Counted from the first letter of the stretch, positions 24,260 to 53,760 are shown. The stretch: 64,000 nt of DNA from Meghimatium bilineatum (GCA_034231615.1 CM067298.1:27254983-27318982), one strand, 5' to 3'. Notes: generated by a model from the sequence alone, not told the origin. Made by a program: numbers and translations.

Positions 24260-25740
24260 CTGAAATGCAAGAATTTAAAGCGGTAGCAAATTAATGAAAG
24301 TATATTACAATGTTAATTAGCCTTTACAAGTATATCTCTTAAACTAACAATTATAATGTAGGGCTCACCAAATATCAGGAGTCAAATGAGATTCTTATAT
24401 TAAAAAAAAACACTTAATAAAATATATAGCAAGGAGAAATTAAAGTTATTGCATGGATGAATGAAACTGATCCAAGGAATTTAGGTTGTCCAAGCCTTCC
24501 GATAAATGTCGTATCCAATGATCTATGGACTGTATTGTTACAGTCTTTTATATTTTTAATCTGTAAATTTTAGTTATGTTATAAATATTATTTCACTCCA
24601 TTCGTAGTTAAAATGAACGTGCCAGCTAAAAGAGACTGGATTCTGCATTTTAATGATTTCTGACAATGTTCTGGTCTCTAAACTGTTGAATATAGAAAGG
24701 AAAACTTGCACAAATAAGTTCAGAAATGGATTATTTAAGGCTGACATGATACAATATGTAATCGCAATGGATATAATAACTAGATGAATAAATGAAGTTG
24801 TAAAACTAAGTATTATTCATATGAATATTTGATGCTACTCTATTCCTCTATACAGAGTTTGTGATGACAAAAGCTAACAGTTTGGCTGTTAAAGTTCTCT
24901 GGACTACATCCTGCTATAAATCTGAGTAGGAGCGATGTACTGCTACAAGAGAGATCTTAAGGAAGTTTCAGAATGAACACTTAAATAAATGACCATCAAT
25001 GAAGATGCATTTGTGAGAGCAGAGCAGTTTTTAAATTTAGCAAAATGCTCCAGAGAGCCTGATATATATATACACACACACACAACAGTATACTACAGGT
25101 ATGATTGAAATGAATGTTTTTTGCAATCTATGTACAGAAAAGCTATGGCTGTCAAGAGCTAACTGCTCACAGCTAAAAGGATTAGCTTATCATCATCTAC
25201 AGAAAGATAGTGATCATTTTGAAGGTCTGCTCATCATTAAAAGATGTTAACCCTTTAACTACTTCTCTCCCTCTCTACAGTGAGGTGCAGAGATTTAACA
25301 TAGAAAATGCAAACTTTATCTAACATTTTCTTCCTGTCTTGGTTGCATTCCAATCCTTGATATGTCAACTATAATAGAGATTTTAGTTTGGATCTACCTG
25401 GAGGTCTGAATCTCTGACTTTGTAATCCCTAAGTATGGTGTGTGATCAGATTCTATTTCATTCTACAGAAGTGGAAGTAACATCTTAATTGGGACTGTTC
25501 TCTTCAGTACTTTTTCTCTAAGATACAAGTTAACAATATACTCTATTAATGTGTACAAGTGAAGTGAGTGCTTAGACAAATTACAACAGCAATTAAACTA
25601 AATAAATAGGAAATAAAATTATATCAGCAAACACTAACAAATGAAACAAATAAAAAGTGACCATTAACTGCTTGTAAGAATATCAAATGGAAAGAAAATA
25701 CAGTGGAGTCTCTTTACAGATCATACATTAATAACAAAAT
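24260..25740. other. No gene; one SINE fragment
   Basis: A diverged family A copy lies at about 24,870-24,985 (tctctggactacatcctgct, then aagagagatcttaaggaagt). A short TA/CA tract is at 25,062-25,083. The remainder is featureless. Confidence 0.45.
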
Positions 25741-25744
25741 TCCC

Positions 25745-25963
25745 TATTTAATATTAATTCATCAGGTGCCATGCCGGCTGGCGTAGGCGGTCATGGCTCT
25801 CCACAGCTCTCTGTCCACAGTATTATGTATTATGCTGTCTAATATTTTCTCATGTTGTCACCCTCTGTCTCTGTTGCCTTCAATTTTGCCCGTTGTGACT
25901 ATGTTCTCCAAAACTTTATGTCTCATGAAGTGGCCAAAAAATGAAGATTGTCTTTTTCTTATA
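25745..25963 (-). mobile_element. LINE 3' coding remnant interrupted by the mariner insertion
   Basis: The minus strand reads IRKRQSSFFGHFMR, then ENIVTTGKIEGNRDRG, a broken stretch and DRELWRAMTAYASRHGT. This is the usual end of endonuclease/reverse transcriptase LINE polyproteins (RQ-FFGH-MR, TGKI-G-R-RG, DR-WR-M). Stop codons interrupt it. The mariner inserted at the TA just upstream of this segment. Confidence 0.6.
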
Positions 25964-27298
25964 CGAGGGGGAGTCAATAAGTAAGTCACAAATGGCTCTT
26001 TAGAAAAAAACTGAAGACGATAAAAACCTGAAAACTGTTTATTTTTACACATACATTATCCCTTTACTTCTCAACATAATTTCCACCAACATTGATGCAT
26101 TTATCCCATCGTTTTATGAGTCCTCCCAAACCTGCTGCGTAGAACTGCGTGCTCTGCTTTTTAAGCCACATTTTCACTTCACATTCAACTTCTGCGTCAG
26201 TCGCGAAATGCTTCCCGCCAAGGTGGGTTTTTAGTGGACCAAAAAGGTGAAAATCACTAGGGGCTAAATCGGGGCTGTAAGGAGGATGTTCCAGAATTTT
26301 CCAACCAAGATTTTTTATTTTCTCCTGAGTTAATCGAGCCGTATGTGGTCTAGCATTGTCATGAAGGAGTAGCACTCCTCTAGTCAGCAGCCCTGGACGT
26401 TTTCTTCGAATTGCATCCCGAAGCACTGATAGAACTTCACAGTATGATTCAGAATTCACATTGTCACCTTTCTTTTTGAAATTGGTTAAAAGCACTCCTT
26501 GACAATCCCAGAACACTGTCAGCATAACCTTCCCTGCTGATGGTGTAACCTTGAATTTTTGGACACAAGGCGAAGAAGGATGTTTCCATTGCATTGAAGC
26601 ACGCTTTGATTCAGGCTGGTAGTGATGCACCCATGATTCGTCCCCAGTAATAATCCTGTTCATCATGTCTTCTCCTTCATTTGCGTATTGACAGAGATGC
26701 TCCAATGACAAGCCTAATCGGTTCATTTTGTGTTCGTCCGTCAATTGTCTGGGCACCCACCTTGAACACACTTTCTTAAATTTCAATCGGTCATGCATGA
26801 TGCTGTATGCTGAACCATGTGAGCACCCTATTGCAGCTGCTACAGCGTCTATCGTTACTCGTCTGTCACCTCGAATCATCTCCTCAACCCGCTGCACAGA
26901 TGCGTCTGTTGCAATTTCAACAGCACGACCAGATCGGATTTCGTCAACAATTTTAGAGCGTCCGTGAGAAATTTTTTTTACCCAGCTGTGCACCGCTTTA
27001 CGGGACAAACAATTGTCAGCATAAACAGGAAGCATTTCTTTATGAATGTCTTTTGCAGGCAGTCCTTTTGCCCATAAAAAACGCACAACAGCACGTTGTT
27101 CATTGATTGTACACTCTGTAAGTACAGTAGCCATTTTGTTTTTTGTGCTGCGCATGCGCAAGGTACAGCTAGCGCCATCTAGCGAACATAAACATAAAGT
27201 TCTATGATGATATCAACTATAAACAGCTTTAGAAACCACCTACTGCATTTTCCTGCCATCCAACATCAATTTGTGACTTACTTATTGACTCCCCCTCG
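25964..27298 (-). mobile_element. Full-length mariner transposon with perfect 30-bp terminal inverted repeats
   Basis: Left repeat 25964-25993 begins CGAGGGGGAGTCAATAAGTA; the right repeat 27269-27298 is its exact reverse complement. Both ends are flanked by TA (25962-25963 and 27299-27300), the mariner target duplication. The element is 1,335 bp and encloses one intact transposase reading frame on the minus strand. It sits inside an older, decayed LINE in the same orientation. Perfect repeats and an unbroken frame indicate a recent insertion. Confidence 0.95.
26064..27161 (-). CDS. Mariner transposase (DD34D), apparently intact, 365 residues
   Basis: The frame is open for 365 residues and belongs to the mariner group of the IS630/Tc1/mariner superfamily, which cuts and pastes DNA between terminal repeats at TA sites. 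Residues 10-125 form two helix-turn-helix DNA-binding domains, including IGCSHGSAYSIM. The linker motif WVPRQL is at 135-140. The catalytic triad is D174 (in TGDESW), D268 (in LLLHDNARPH) and D303 (in YSPDLAPSDF), with 34 residues between the last two. The true start may be the methionine at residue 10 (MATVLTE), where similarity to relatives seems to begin. No frameshift or stop was seen, so it could be functional. Confidence 0.93.
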   Translation of the reverse strand: MRMRSTKNKMATVLTECTINEQRAVVRFLWAKGLPAKDIHKEMLPVYADNCLSRKAVHSWVKKISHGRSKIVDEIRSGRAVEIATDASVQRVEEMIRGDRRVTIDAVAAAIGCSHGSAYSIMHDRLKFKKVCSRWVPRQLTDEHKMNRLGLSLEHLCQYANEGEDMMNRIITGDESWVHHYQPESKRASMQWKHPSSPCVQKFKVTPSAGKVMLTVFWDCQGVLLTNFKKKGDNVNSESYCEVLSVLRDAIRRKRPGLLTRGVLLLHDNARPHTARLTQEKIKNLGWKILEHPPYSPDLAPSDFHLFGPLKTHLGGKHFATDAEVECEVKMWLKKQSTQFYAAGLGGLIKRWDKCINVGGNYVEK

Positions 27299-27300
27299 TA

Positions 27301-27640
27301 TTATTGATTAATGTCCGCATTTAATAATACTTTACAAAATTCCCAGTTATTTGTATTTATTATCATATTTGTGTCATGTGATGTATTCTCTCCAGAACGT
27401 TGTTCTCCCAATGAACTCCCTGAACCCTTCTCTGTCTTGGGCCATGTGGCTTGCATTCTTCAACAACATATTCATGTTATCCTTAATGTCATCAGTCCAT
27501 CGGCTCTGCTCTTTCTCCTCTTCCCGGGTGCTCTGCCCTCCATTATTTGTCTTTCTAAACAGTAGTGTCATGTCTCTGTATATGACCAACCAGGTGTAGT
27601 TTAATTGTACATAATGAAATTCTGTTATGATATACAAATT
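27301..27640 (-). mobile_element. LINE remnant on the other side of the mariner
   Basis: The minus strand contains RWTDDIKDNM followed by AQDREGFREFIGRTT, a typical LINE C-terminal block. Between it and the mariner is a short stretch that may continue the LINE seen at 25,745-25,963. Because 27,374-27,560 also reads as a C-terminal end, two LINE copies are probably nested here. Confidence 0.5.
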
Positions 27641-28330
27641 GCATTAGTCTGTACCAATTTGTTTTAATGGGAATCCACTATACACTGTTTCAATTAAAAC
27701 AAAAATGGAACAGAAAGTAATTTGTTGAAACAATGCAAAAGAAAACTGATATCACAAATATTTTCAAAATTTGTGCAGAATCTTTTATTGTCTGACCTAA
27801 CTAAGGACATATCTCAGTACATTTGTATGGTAACACTATAGAAACAACTATAGATATTTGTATGGTAACACTATAACAACTGTTTCATTCTAAAAATGTA
27901 GTGAGTATTGCTTTCCTTGAAATAAGTTGTATTACTCAAGTTGAAACCCTACTTACAAATGAATCACTTGTAAGCAAAATTTAGAGAACATTAACACAAA
28001 CAGTTAATTTGTGTGATAGGTCAACTAACTCTAAGTATATGTACACTTACTGTTACCAATCACAAAATTAACCATCTAGAAATAATAATAGTTGCTTTTT
28101 TAAAAACTATTTTCCCATCATCTTACCAGTGAAGAAGTATAGATCAATCCCACACAATACCAGTTGTTATAATAGAAAGTTAAGCAGCCACATCTTCATA
28201 GTTGGATGTTTTGTTTCATCCCTCTCTACTATTTTTAATTAGTTATTACTTGATATTGTGTACTCAAACCAGCTACTTCTCATTTCACATGCCAAATAAA
28301 GCATATTTTTTTCTTATAAGCTGTTTAATT
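27641..28330. other. No gene; small internal duplication
   Basis: At about 27,820-27,885 the phrase atttgtatggtaacactata occurs twice. Minus-strand AATAAA at about 27,783-27,788 is a possible poly(A) signal for the REEP transcript, unproven. Confidence 0.25.
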
Positions 28331-28339
28331 TTTCTCACT

Positions 28340-28803
28340 TAGCACTTTCCAGACCAATTTCGACGATAGTCAAATTTCCGTTACAGAACCTTGCTGACCA
28401 ATTTCGATGATCGCCGAAAGCATTATGACAGATCGGTAAAACTATCGTAAAACAGTAATACCCATTGCAATAATGTTACTAAAAATAGTGTTTCTGGGAA
28501 ATTATGTTGTGTAAAAATATCGGAGATTTCGAAGGTAATATTGTATGATATATAGAAATTAATGTAAATCTACGCCTAGCATTTTGATAAGTAGCATTCT
28601 GCACTTGAAATAACTCTGGAGCTTTCAAATTCATTCAGAAAATGCAAACAGTCATTACAACACACAGAAAGTTTCAAGGCTCTCTCGCGCTAGATCGATT
28701 TTATACGAATTTTAAACACGATAATGTCAATGTATAAATTTGTGTGTGCACCCTCGGTAATGGCGGATAAGTACGCTCGGGATTGCTGGTCAGCAAAGTG
28801 TTA
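28340..28803. mobile_element. Non-autonomous TTAA-type element
   Basis: The left end ttagcactttccagaccaat and the right end ctggtcagcaaagtgttaa form short inverted ends (CACTTT-C--GACCA) next to TTAG/TTAA. The interior contains gaccaatttcgatgat twice. A diverged copy lies at 37,570-37,905. The TTAA flank suggests the piggyBac superfamily. Confidence 0.5.
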
Positions 28804-29577
28804 AATATTGATGTATGAGGGAAAAATGATTTAATTACTGGGCCCTCCATTAATCACATGAGACAATAGAGTTAATTACCATGCAGGAACTAACATAAAT
28901 TGTGTGTGCCCTACTGTACTTTCTCATCACGTAATCACCTTTCTTGATAAAGATGTGTTAGTAGAAAAATGTCAATCTTGTGTACTATTCAGCGAAAAAT
29001 TGTTATTTTTCCCAACAATATTTACTTAGCATTTAATGTTAGTAATCTGTTTTCTACAGTTTTAAGATATATTCATATAACCTATTTCCAGCTGAATCAA
29101 CCTTTGGCAAGCTATCATTTTGCTGTATGTCTTATTTAGTTGAAACAATGTTACAGTACTTTTCAGATCAAGTCAGAAATCCATTTGTCAAATTAATATA
29201 AAGCATGTTCTTAAATACTTTAATTGTTACACGACATCAATGCTGTTCTTATGGCTTAATTTTAATGACAAGCACAATGAGGGCAGAACTATAGAAAAAA
29301 AATCTACATAGCAGGCATGAACATGTAATGTCAGATACAAATTAAGTGCTTAAAAAAACGCACACAAATGCCAAAAAATGTTTGTGCTTTATCATACAAA
29401 AATATTTTCACATTTGCACTGGTCATGATACTATCAAGATGAAGCCTGATTTGATAATAAACTTGCTGTATGATGTATCAAGATATGCTGGTCTAAACTT
29501 GCTGTGTGATGTATCAAAAGATGCTGGTCTATGTCAAATACATCCACAGCTTGAAAAAAACATCATGATATTAACAA
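28804..29577. other. Probable REEP 3' UTR region with a 37-bp duplication
   Basis: On the minus strand this follows the REEP stop codon, so part of it is probably 3' UTR (inference). At 29,459-29,532 a 37-bp unit (aacttgctgtatgatgtatc ...) occurs twice in tandem with two differences. Confidence 0.35.
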
Positions 29578-47469
<17,892 letters not shown>

Positions 47470-47477
<8 letters not shown>

Positions 47478-47560
47478 CTTAACACGTTCTTTTTATAATT
47501 TAATGTTTCTGTTTGTTTATACCGGTAGGTGGCGCAAAAGTCATTTCCGGTACCTCTTTG
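47470..47560 (-). promoter_or_regulatory. Possible core promoter/5' UTR of the REEP gene
   Basis: Seen on the minus strand just upstream of the ATG: an ETS-like CCGGAAATGA (47550-47541), an E2F-like TTTTGCGCC next to it, and a YY1-like AAGATGGCTGC overlapping the start codon (47480-47470). These are common in TATA-less housekeeping promoters. No transcription start can be placed from sequence alone. Confidence 0.3.
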
Positions 47561-47829
47561 ACTACAAAATAATGCATTCTAATACACTGTTTCCACTAAT
47601 TTACTTAAACATAATTTGCCTTTTTCTGTAAATATTGTAATATTGGATTTTTTCCAAGAATCGCAGCTTTTGTAATGATTAGTTTGCTTATAAGGACGTT
47701 TACCAGTCATGGTATAATTAATTATTGCATAGGGTTACAATGGCTCAAAAACATCTAACATCAGTCAACTACTTCAGTCAACTTAATTGACATTATTGTC
47801 ACTATTCACCCCCCTCCCTTACATTGGCA

Positions 47830-48345
47830 CATCTGCTTATTACAAACCTAGTGATGCATGTGTTTTGCTGCTCTACACTTCTTCTCATCCTCCTACTTGT
47901 CGCAACTCTCTGCGACTCTACCAGCTTCTTCTCATTCTGCCCAGTCATATACTGATCTCGTTCACCCGCCAAGTTCTACACTGATCAGTTTCTTACTCTG
48001 CCAATTCCTACAATTATATCTCTCCAACTCTTCCCAGTCCTACATTTATCTCTCACTCTGCCCAGCCATACACTGATTTCTTAATCTGTCCACTTGTGTA
48101 TATACTTCTCTCTCTCTCACTCTGCGCAGAGTTACTGAATTATCTCTCTCACACTCTTTCCATTCCTACACCGATATTCTGTCCAACCCTATTCTGATTT
48201 CGTTATCATTCTACGTATATCTACACTTATCTCTCTCTTTCATTCTGCACAGTGCTGCACTGGTCTCTCTCTCGCTGCCTAGCCATACACTGATTTTCCC
48301 AGTCTGCCCTGTCATACACTGTTTCTATCACTCCGCCCAGTCCTC
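47830..48345. repeat. Pyrimidine-rich degenerate tandem repeat
   Basis: Diverged copies of phrases such as actctgcccagtcatacact and gatctctctc, spaced about 30-45 bp. The plus strand is rich in C and T. Upstream of the REEP start. Part of the right side overlaps a LINE scrap on the other strand. Confidence 0.6.
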
Positions 48346-48514
48346 TATTATCTTTCCTATTCTGTCGTACTTTCTTTGCTTCAATTTCCACTACCGCATT
48401 TCCAACGATTACGACATGTACCGGGATCCACATTATGTTAATTGGACACTGTTGAGTTTCAATGTAGTGGTTGTATGTAATATTTCTTCTTATATTTATA
48501 ATTTTGACTGCCAT
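48340..48514 (-). mobile_element. LINE RNase H scrap
   Basis: The minus strand reads MAVKIINIRRNITYNHYIET, QQCPINIMWIPVHVVIVGNA and VVEIEAKKVR, matching the WIP-H-GI-GNE-AD--AK motif of RNase H. Confidence 0.55.
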
Positions 48515-48729
48515 GTTTTTTTAGAACCTTTATTAATGATAATGTCTACTGATTTAAAGTTTCTGTCTTTCAGTGTTTTCTAGATGGTCTATGCGATTTC
48601 TTTTCTGAATGGGATAGATTAGAAAGAACACCGCCTAATTATTTAGAGTCACTGAAACGACACTGTGACTGGCTTAGCTAACCGACAGCGTAGAAACTAG
48701 TACTATAAGTAATAATGCTCGTAGGAAAC

Positions 48730-49350
48730 AATGGAGAGTTCTCAGAAGTCAGTAAATATCAAATACAGAGGGATATCCTTACTAAGCCACACAGGGACAA
48801 TTTTTAACAAAATATTAAAACAACGATTACGATCATAGGCCTACATTGAACCACAACATAAAAACACTCAAATGGGCTTCCGTAAGAACAAAAGCTGTAC
48901 AGATGCTATCTTTACACTTAAACAACTAACAGAAAGAGCCACAGAAAACAACAAAGAATTATCCATCGTATTCGTCGACCAAAAAAGGCCTTCGACAGAG
49001 TGGACAGACAACAACTATGGAAAACACTATCAATATACGGAGTACCAGAAAGTTTAATCAGTATATGCAAGAGCATTTATACTAATAGCCAATATGAAGT
49101 AAGAGCAAATGCAGGAGTGTCAAATAATTTCCAAATCCAATCAGGAGTTCGCCAGGCGTGTGTCCTATCCCTTCTACTCTTTATAACATATATCAACCAC
49201 ATCTGTAAACTAAAAAGTACCAACGAAGAAGATAAAATGAAAGACAAATTGAAACAACTGTTCTTTGCAGACAATCAAGTACTAACAGCGACATCAGAAG
49301 AACAATTACAAGAACATGAACAACTCCACACAACATGTAAAAAATAATTC
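48730..49350 (+). mobile_element. LINE reverse transcriptase fragment
   Basis: The plus strand reads TKPHRDNF-type NYRGI decay, then MGFRKNKSCTDAIFTLKQLT, ELSIVFVDQK, a frameshift near 48,990, LWKTLSIYGVPESLISICKS, QSGVRQACVLSLLLF and LFFADNQVLTATSEEQLQEH. These are ordered RT blocks; the catalytic Y/F-ADD is FADN here, so inactive. Confidence 0.75.
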
Positions 49351-50054
49351 GGTTAGTCGGTATACTCTCTAAGACTTAGCTTATAATCCGAGTGAAGCAA
49401 TTCCTGGATGTGTTAGCGTAATTTGTAATCTGAGATGATTATATTATTGCCCAGTTGCAGATAATTTAGGATTAGTCTGCAGAACTGAGGACGGACTCGA
49501 ATAAGACTAGACTGGGACGTGCCTTGTGTTTATTTGCCTCTCTCATGAGTATGATGCTATTAATTGATGTATATCAACTTGCGTAAATAAACCTCATATT
49601 ATTGTGAAGGAGTGGTTTGGTTAACTGATTGATGTCGAGCAGAATGACACAGATTTAGACCTGGTCACAGCACCAGTATTCCAGTAAGTCCTAAAAGGCA
49701 TTTTCTTCCGTCGCAAATTATTGTGACGCTGCAGATCTTCTTTCTGTCACACTAGTCTGTCCAGGACAGACATTCAACTATATGTTTTCGGTAACAAGTT
49801 GTTTTTGTCACACGTAAGTGTAGATCATGTTACTGTTACAGAGATAACATATTTATTTATTTTATTGCATTTGACAACAAATTATCCTTGTAGAACTAAG
49901 AAAACAAAACATCTTCTACACCAACTAAGCTTGTTCTACCAAAAAGTCAGATTTTCTTAGCGGGCGCTTTTAAATTAATATTTAGCGAATGCAGTGAAGG
50001 AGAAACGTAGTAGTTTTGTTTTTTTGTGCATTTATTATTGACATAATCGGTACT

Positions 50055-50096
<42 letters not shown>

Positions 50097-50330
50097 GTAC
50101 ATACAATAACTGTTTATGAAACGTATATCAACAATATGTTGTAATTATAGGTTCTGATTGCATAGACAGATTGATACAGTAGTAAAAGACTAATAACTGT
50201 AGCAGATCATATCTTTGAGATTTTTGTCTGCGACTGTGTTTCTGTCAGCTAAATATCATAGCGAGGATCAACACAATTTCTTCAGTGAAAGGAAGACAAA
50301 AATAATGCATGTCAATATAAATTGACTAAC
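49351..50330. other. No gene; possible solo LTR and a TA microsatellite
   Basis: 49,411-49,675 has features seen in LTRs (TGT start, AATAAA at about 49,586, an end near gaatgacaca or gtcacag), but no flanking duplication or second copy was found. A TA repeat lies at 50,064-50,094. Confidence 0.2.
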
Positions 50331-50990
50331 ACCTATAATAGTCGTGGCATAAAAGGCAATTTACAAAACGTCAAAAATTTGAATATCTTTTGTCAACTAT
50401 TAACATCAAATGAGATTATTCAGCAGAAATAAAAAAAAAAAGAGAAGAGATTAGCAATGTCCCTAGAAAATAATCAAATAAAAAACTTAAGGCAAGGGGA
50501 AACAGAAAAATAAAGAAGGTATATTTTTCAATGTTAATGTATGGTTGTGAAGCTTGGACAATAACATTCGCAATGGAAAAATAAACATCAGAAATTGAGA
50601 TGAAACGCTATAGAAATATCATCAGAATAGTATGGGCAGAAATACAATACAGAAAAGAATTCTGTAAAGACCCAAACATAGAAAAAGACTACCTCTTCAA
50701 ACTATAATATCAACAAATGAAAGGTAACATATTTTTAAAATAATATATAAAACGGCACGATGGCTTAGAAAGGTTAATCCTGGAGAGAAAGGTTCTAGGT
50801 AAGAGAACCAGAGACACATAAAGACTACTATGGACACAGGATAACGAAGACCTTCTGTACATAACACTGGAAGAGACTGGGCAGATTACACAGAACTGAG
50901 AGGATTTTTTAGTATCAAGCGAGAATTAATGTTCTGCAAAAAATATGTTACATAGATAGTCTGCGAATAGCACTGAAAGTGAATACTGTC
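50330..50990 (+). mobile_element. LINE C-terminal remnant and 3' end (family shared with 55.4 kb)
   Basis: The plus strand reads MLMYGCEAWTITFAME, MKRYRNIIRIVWAEIQY, EKDYLFKL, GKRTRDT, WTQDNEDLLYITLEETGQIT and a 3' end catagatagtctgcgaatag, cactgaaagtgaa. The segment at 55,400-55,600 (minus) has the same protein tail and the same 3' end, so these are two copies of one LINE family. Confidence 0.65.
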
Positions 50991-51289
50991 AAACATAGTA
51001 TAAATTTAGTGATACCTGTAGTGGATACTTGAAAGGCGAGTAGTATTATTGATTCATAATTCCATTACTGATTTCAACTATGGAAGAAAGGATCCGAAAT
51101 AGAACACAAGTTTTGGGCGCACAATATTATCTCCAATGGATGACACGCTTTAGCAATGAAAAAATATGGAAGTCTGAGACACGATAATCAATACAAGGTA
51201 ACTGCGTGAAACGTAACAACAATTGTGCTTACGTAAAAACAGTTTATATAATCTCTTCACTCAGACACGACAGACTATAACTAAAACTA

Positions 51290-52075
51290 GTTGGTAATGA
51301 TGTGCACACAAGAAAACAATACAAATTACAATCACAAAGCATATTCTACGTTTCAACCAAAAGGTCTTTATCAAGATAAACAAAACATCAAAAGACAACG
51401 ACTGGAAATTATCACAACAAACACAATTATCCAACGGATATATGGAAATGAGATGCCGGAAGGTCAGGAAGTACATAAAAAGTAAATATATGTGGAAACA
51501 AAACGACCAAAAAGGTGAATAAATGACGGAACAAAAATAATAAAGACAAAGACCACACCAACCCAGTACTAGAGTGGTCGGAATTGAGTCCAAAAGGCTT
51601 GAGTGTACCCAATTCAAAAACGAGACGATTTTCTAGAGCGTACCTAGATCTATCATCAGTGGTGCAGGATCTGATGGTGGTGACCTGAATATCATGAGCA
51701 TCATGATGACCATTGCCGTTGAACTGTGTGACCACAGGAGTGGGTGCTCTGTGTTTGATGGGATGAAGATGGTTACAAAAGCGACCACTCAATCTTAAGC
51801 CGGTTTCCCCCGATGTACTGTTTGCCGCATCGTTTACATGTGATCATGTAAATGACAATACGGGATTCACATGTAAAGGCCTCATCGATGGAGAAAGTGG
51901 CATTGGTAAATGAAATGGAGCGCATCTGAATCACATCAGGACATGTATAGCAACGGTCACGTGAGCAACGAACAGTGCCAAAATGTTCGGGAACAGAAGA
52001 CTTAATGTGGCCATGAACCAAGATGTCCTTCAGATTTATGTCGCGCATATAAGCCACCAGAGTACTTTCCACGAC
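51290..52075 (-). mobile_element. Penelope-like element, GIY-YIG endonuclease part
   Basis: The minus strand reads DINLKDILVHGHIKSSVPEH, CSRDRCYTCPDV, SFTNATFSIDEAFTCESRIV, IYMITCKRCGKQYIGGNRLK, and in a shifted frame SGRFCNHLHPIKHRAPTPVV, QFNGNGHHDAHDIQV and ENRLVFELGTLKPFGLNSDH. This is the C-terminal CX2C plus GIY-YIG (here VIYMITC ... QYIGG) module of Penelope retroelements. The 3' end carries aaagaccttttggttgaaac, common in this class. Reverse transcriptase is missing. Confidence 0.75.
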
Positions 52076-52098
52076 CTACCTCTGGTGGCTTATATTGC
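52047..52098. repeat. 16-bp perfect inverted repeat at the Penelope/SINE junction
   Basis: atataagccaccagag (from about 52,047) is exactly complementary to ctctggtggcttatat (ending about 52,098), with about 20 bp between. It marks the border between the Penelope fragment and the SINE. Confidence 0.7.
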
Positions 52099-52104
52099 TG
52101 CCCA

Positions 52105-52258
52105 CCATCGAAGACGGATGTGTCGGGCTATTTACGCAAATAAAACGGCGACACAACGAATTTCCATTCTCTGAACTACATCCTGCTGGAAATCTTGTAC
52201 GACTATTGTTCTTCTATAAGAGAGATCCAGTAGGAATTTGAGAAAAAATGATTGAAGA
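52105..52258 (+). mobile_element. SINE family A copy
   Basis: A plus-strand copy: cgaagacggatgtgtcgggc, gcaaataaaacggcgacaca, atttccattctctgaactac, atcctgctggaaatcttgta, aagagagatccagtaggaat and a tail tgaagaatat. Good representative of the family head. Confidence 0.75.
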
Positions 52259-52469
52259 ATATATAGCTGCCCAGTCATTTGTTTTTATTTATGCCAGATT
52301 TTTTAATGCAATAGCCAACCTTCATCTGTTTTATTCATAGCAATCACTGTTGTTGCTGATATAAACAAGGTATTCAAATATGTTTACTATTTTACTCTGT
52401 CAGTGATTAAGTTTGAGAACTTGTTATTTATTTTGTCGATTGCTATAACCCTGCGATATATAAACCGCG

Positions 52470-53345
52470 ACTGACTGGGTGATGAGGAAATGCACATACC
52501 AAAAACAGTTAGGAATCAAATGGGTAAACAACAAGACCCTGGAGGATCTAACCTTCGCAGATGGTATTGTTCTCCTGAGTTCAGCACACCAAGATCTCCA
52601 AGAAAAAACAGAAAGACTCAAATTTTTTTGCACAACAGATAGACCTTCAAATAAACACACATAAAACTAAAATCATGAACGTTACCGACCTGACAGAATC
52701 AATTAAACTAGATGATAATATACTAGACAACGTTTCAAATTTCGTTTATTTGGAAAGCAAGATAACAGCAGACGGGGATACCAACTCAGAAATCAAGACT
52801 CGAATATCTCTCGCCTCCAACGCCTTTAACAAACTTTCAAACATCTGGAGATCGAAGATCGCAAACAAACACATCAAACTGCGACTATTCAGTGCAAGTG
52901 TGATTCCATCATTGACATATGGATGTGAAAGTTGGAAATCTACCGCAATAATGGATAAGAAGTTAGTTGACTTCGAGAATAGATACCTCAGAAAAATTAC
53001 AAATACTAATTGGAAAGACTTCAAATGAAACGACATACTAAGAGAGAAGACACAACAAGAATACGTGACGAACATCATCAGAAAACGCCGCTGGACATAC
53101 ATCGGTTACGTACTTAGAATGAAGGAAGATAGAATTCCACGAAAAGCCTTCATGTGGACACCAGACGGGAAAGAAAACAGGGAAGACCAAAAATAACGCT
53201 CAGAATAACATTTATGAATGAATTAAAATAAACAGACATAAATGTTACAGACCTGCAATCCCTAGCAACTGACCGACAGGCATGGGGAAACTATGACATC
53301 CGCCCTATGTGCCAAACCTGGCATAAAAAGGAACTGACTATAACC
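52470..53345 (+). mobile_element. LINE reverse transcriptase C-terminal remnant
   Basis: The plus strand reads LEDLTFADGIVLLSSAHQDL, VSNFVYLESKITADGDTNSE, IKTRISLASNAFNKLSNIWR, PSLTYGCESWKSTAIMDKKL, FENRYLRKITNTNWKDF, then KRRWTYIGYVLRMKEDRIPR, KAFMWTPDGKE and TDRQAWGNYDIRPMCQTW. The order is complete from the RT thumb to the C-terminus, with shifts near 53,025 and 53,190. FADG replaces FADD. Confidence 0.8.
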
Positions 53346-53409
53346 CTGGTCATATATTCAGAAACACGTTTTGTTTCTCTCCATATTTTTTGATAAATTT
53401 TATGAAGTG

Positions 53410-53760
53410 TGTTAAGAAAAGAGTTACTCAGATACTGAGCAACTCGGTTGTCCAAAGCATTACATGGATATACTGCTCAGGTCATGCAGGAGTCAGGGGC
53501 AACGAAAGAGCAGAAATAATGGCAAGCAGTGATGTGGTTATGGGTACAGTATTAAAAAAATAGAATGGGCATAATAAGGTCACTCATTGATTTTTTTGCA
53601 GAGTGAAAAATAAATGCTAGAGGAGATTAACATAAACATACAAACAGTAATAGAAATATGGATATCTGGGGTGAGGGGAGAATGAGTGTCCTCTCCATAA
53701 AGATCCGAAGATCATGTAGTCAACATATGACAGGGACTTCAAGTCTGCATATTTTTTGAT
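53410..53760 (+). mobile_element. LINE RNase H remnant
   Basis: The plus strand reads QILSNSVVQSITWIYCSGHA, GVRGNERAEIMASSDVVMGT, the second half of an RNase H domain (W-YC-GHAGV-GNERAD). The following region is full of stops. Same family as 35,450-36,045. Confidence 0.65.
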
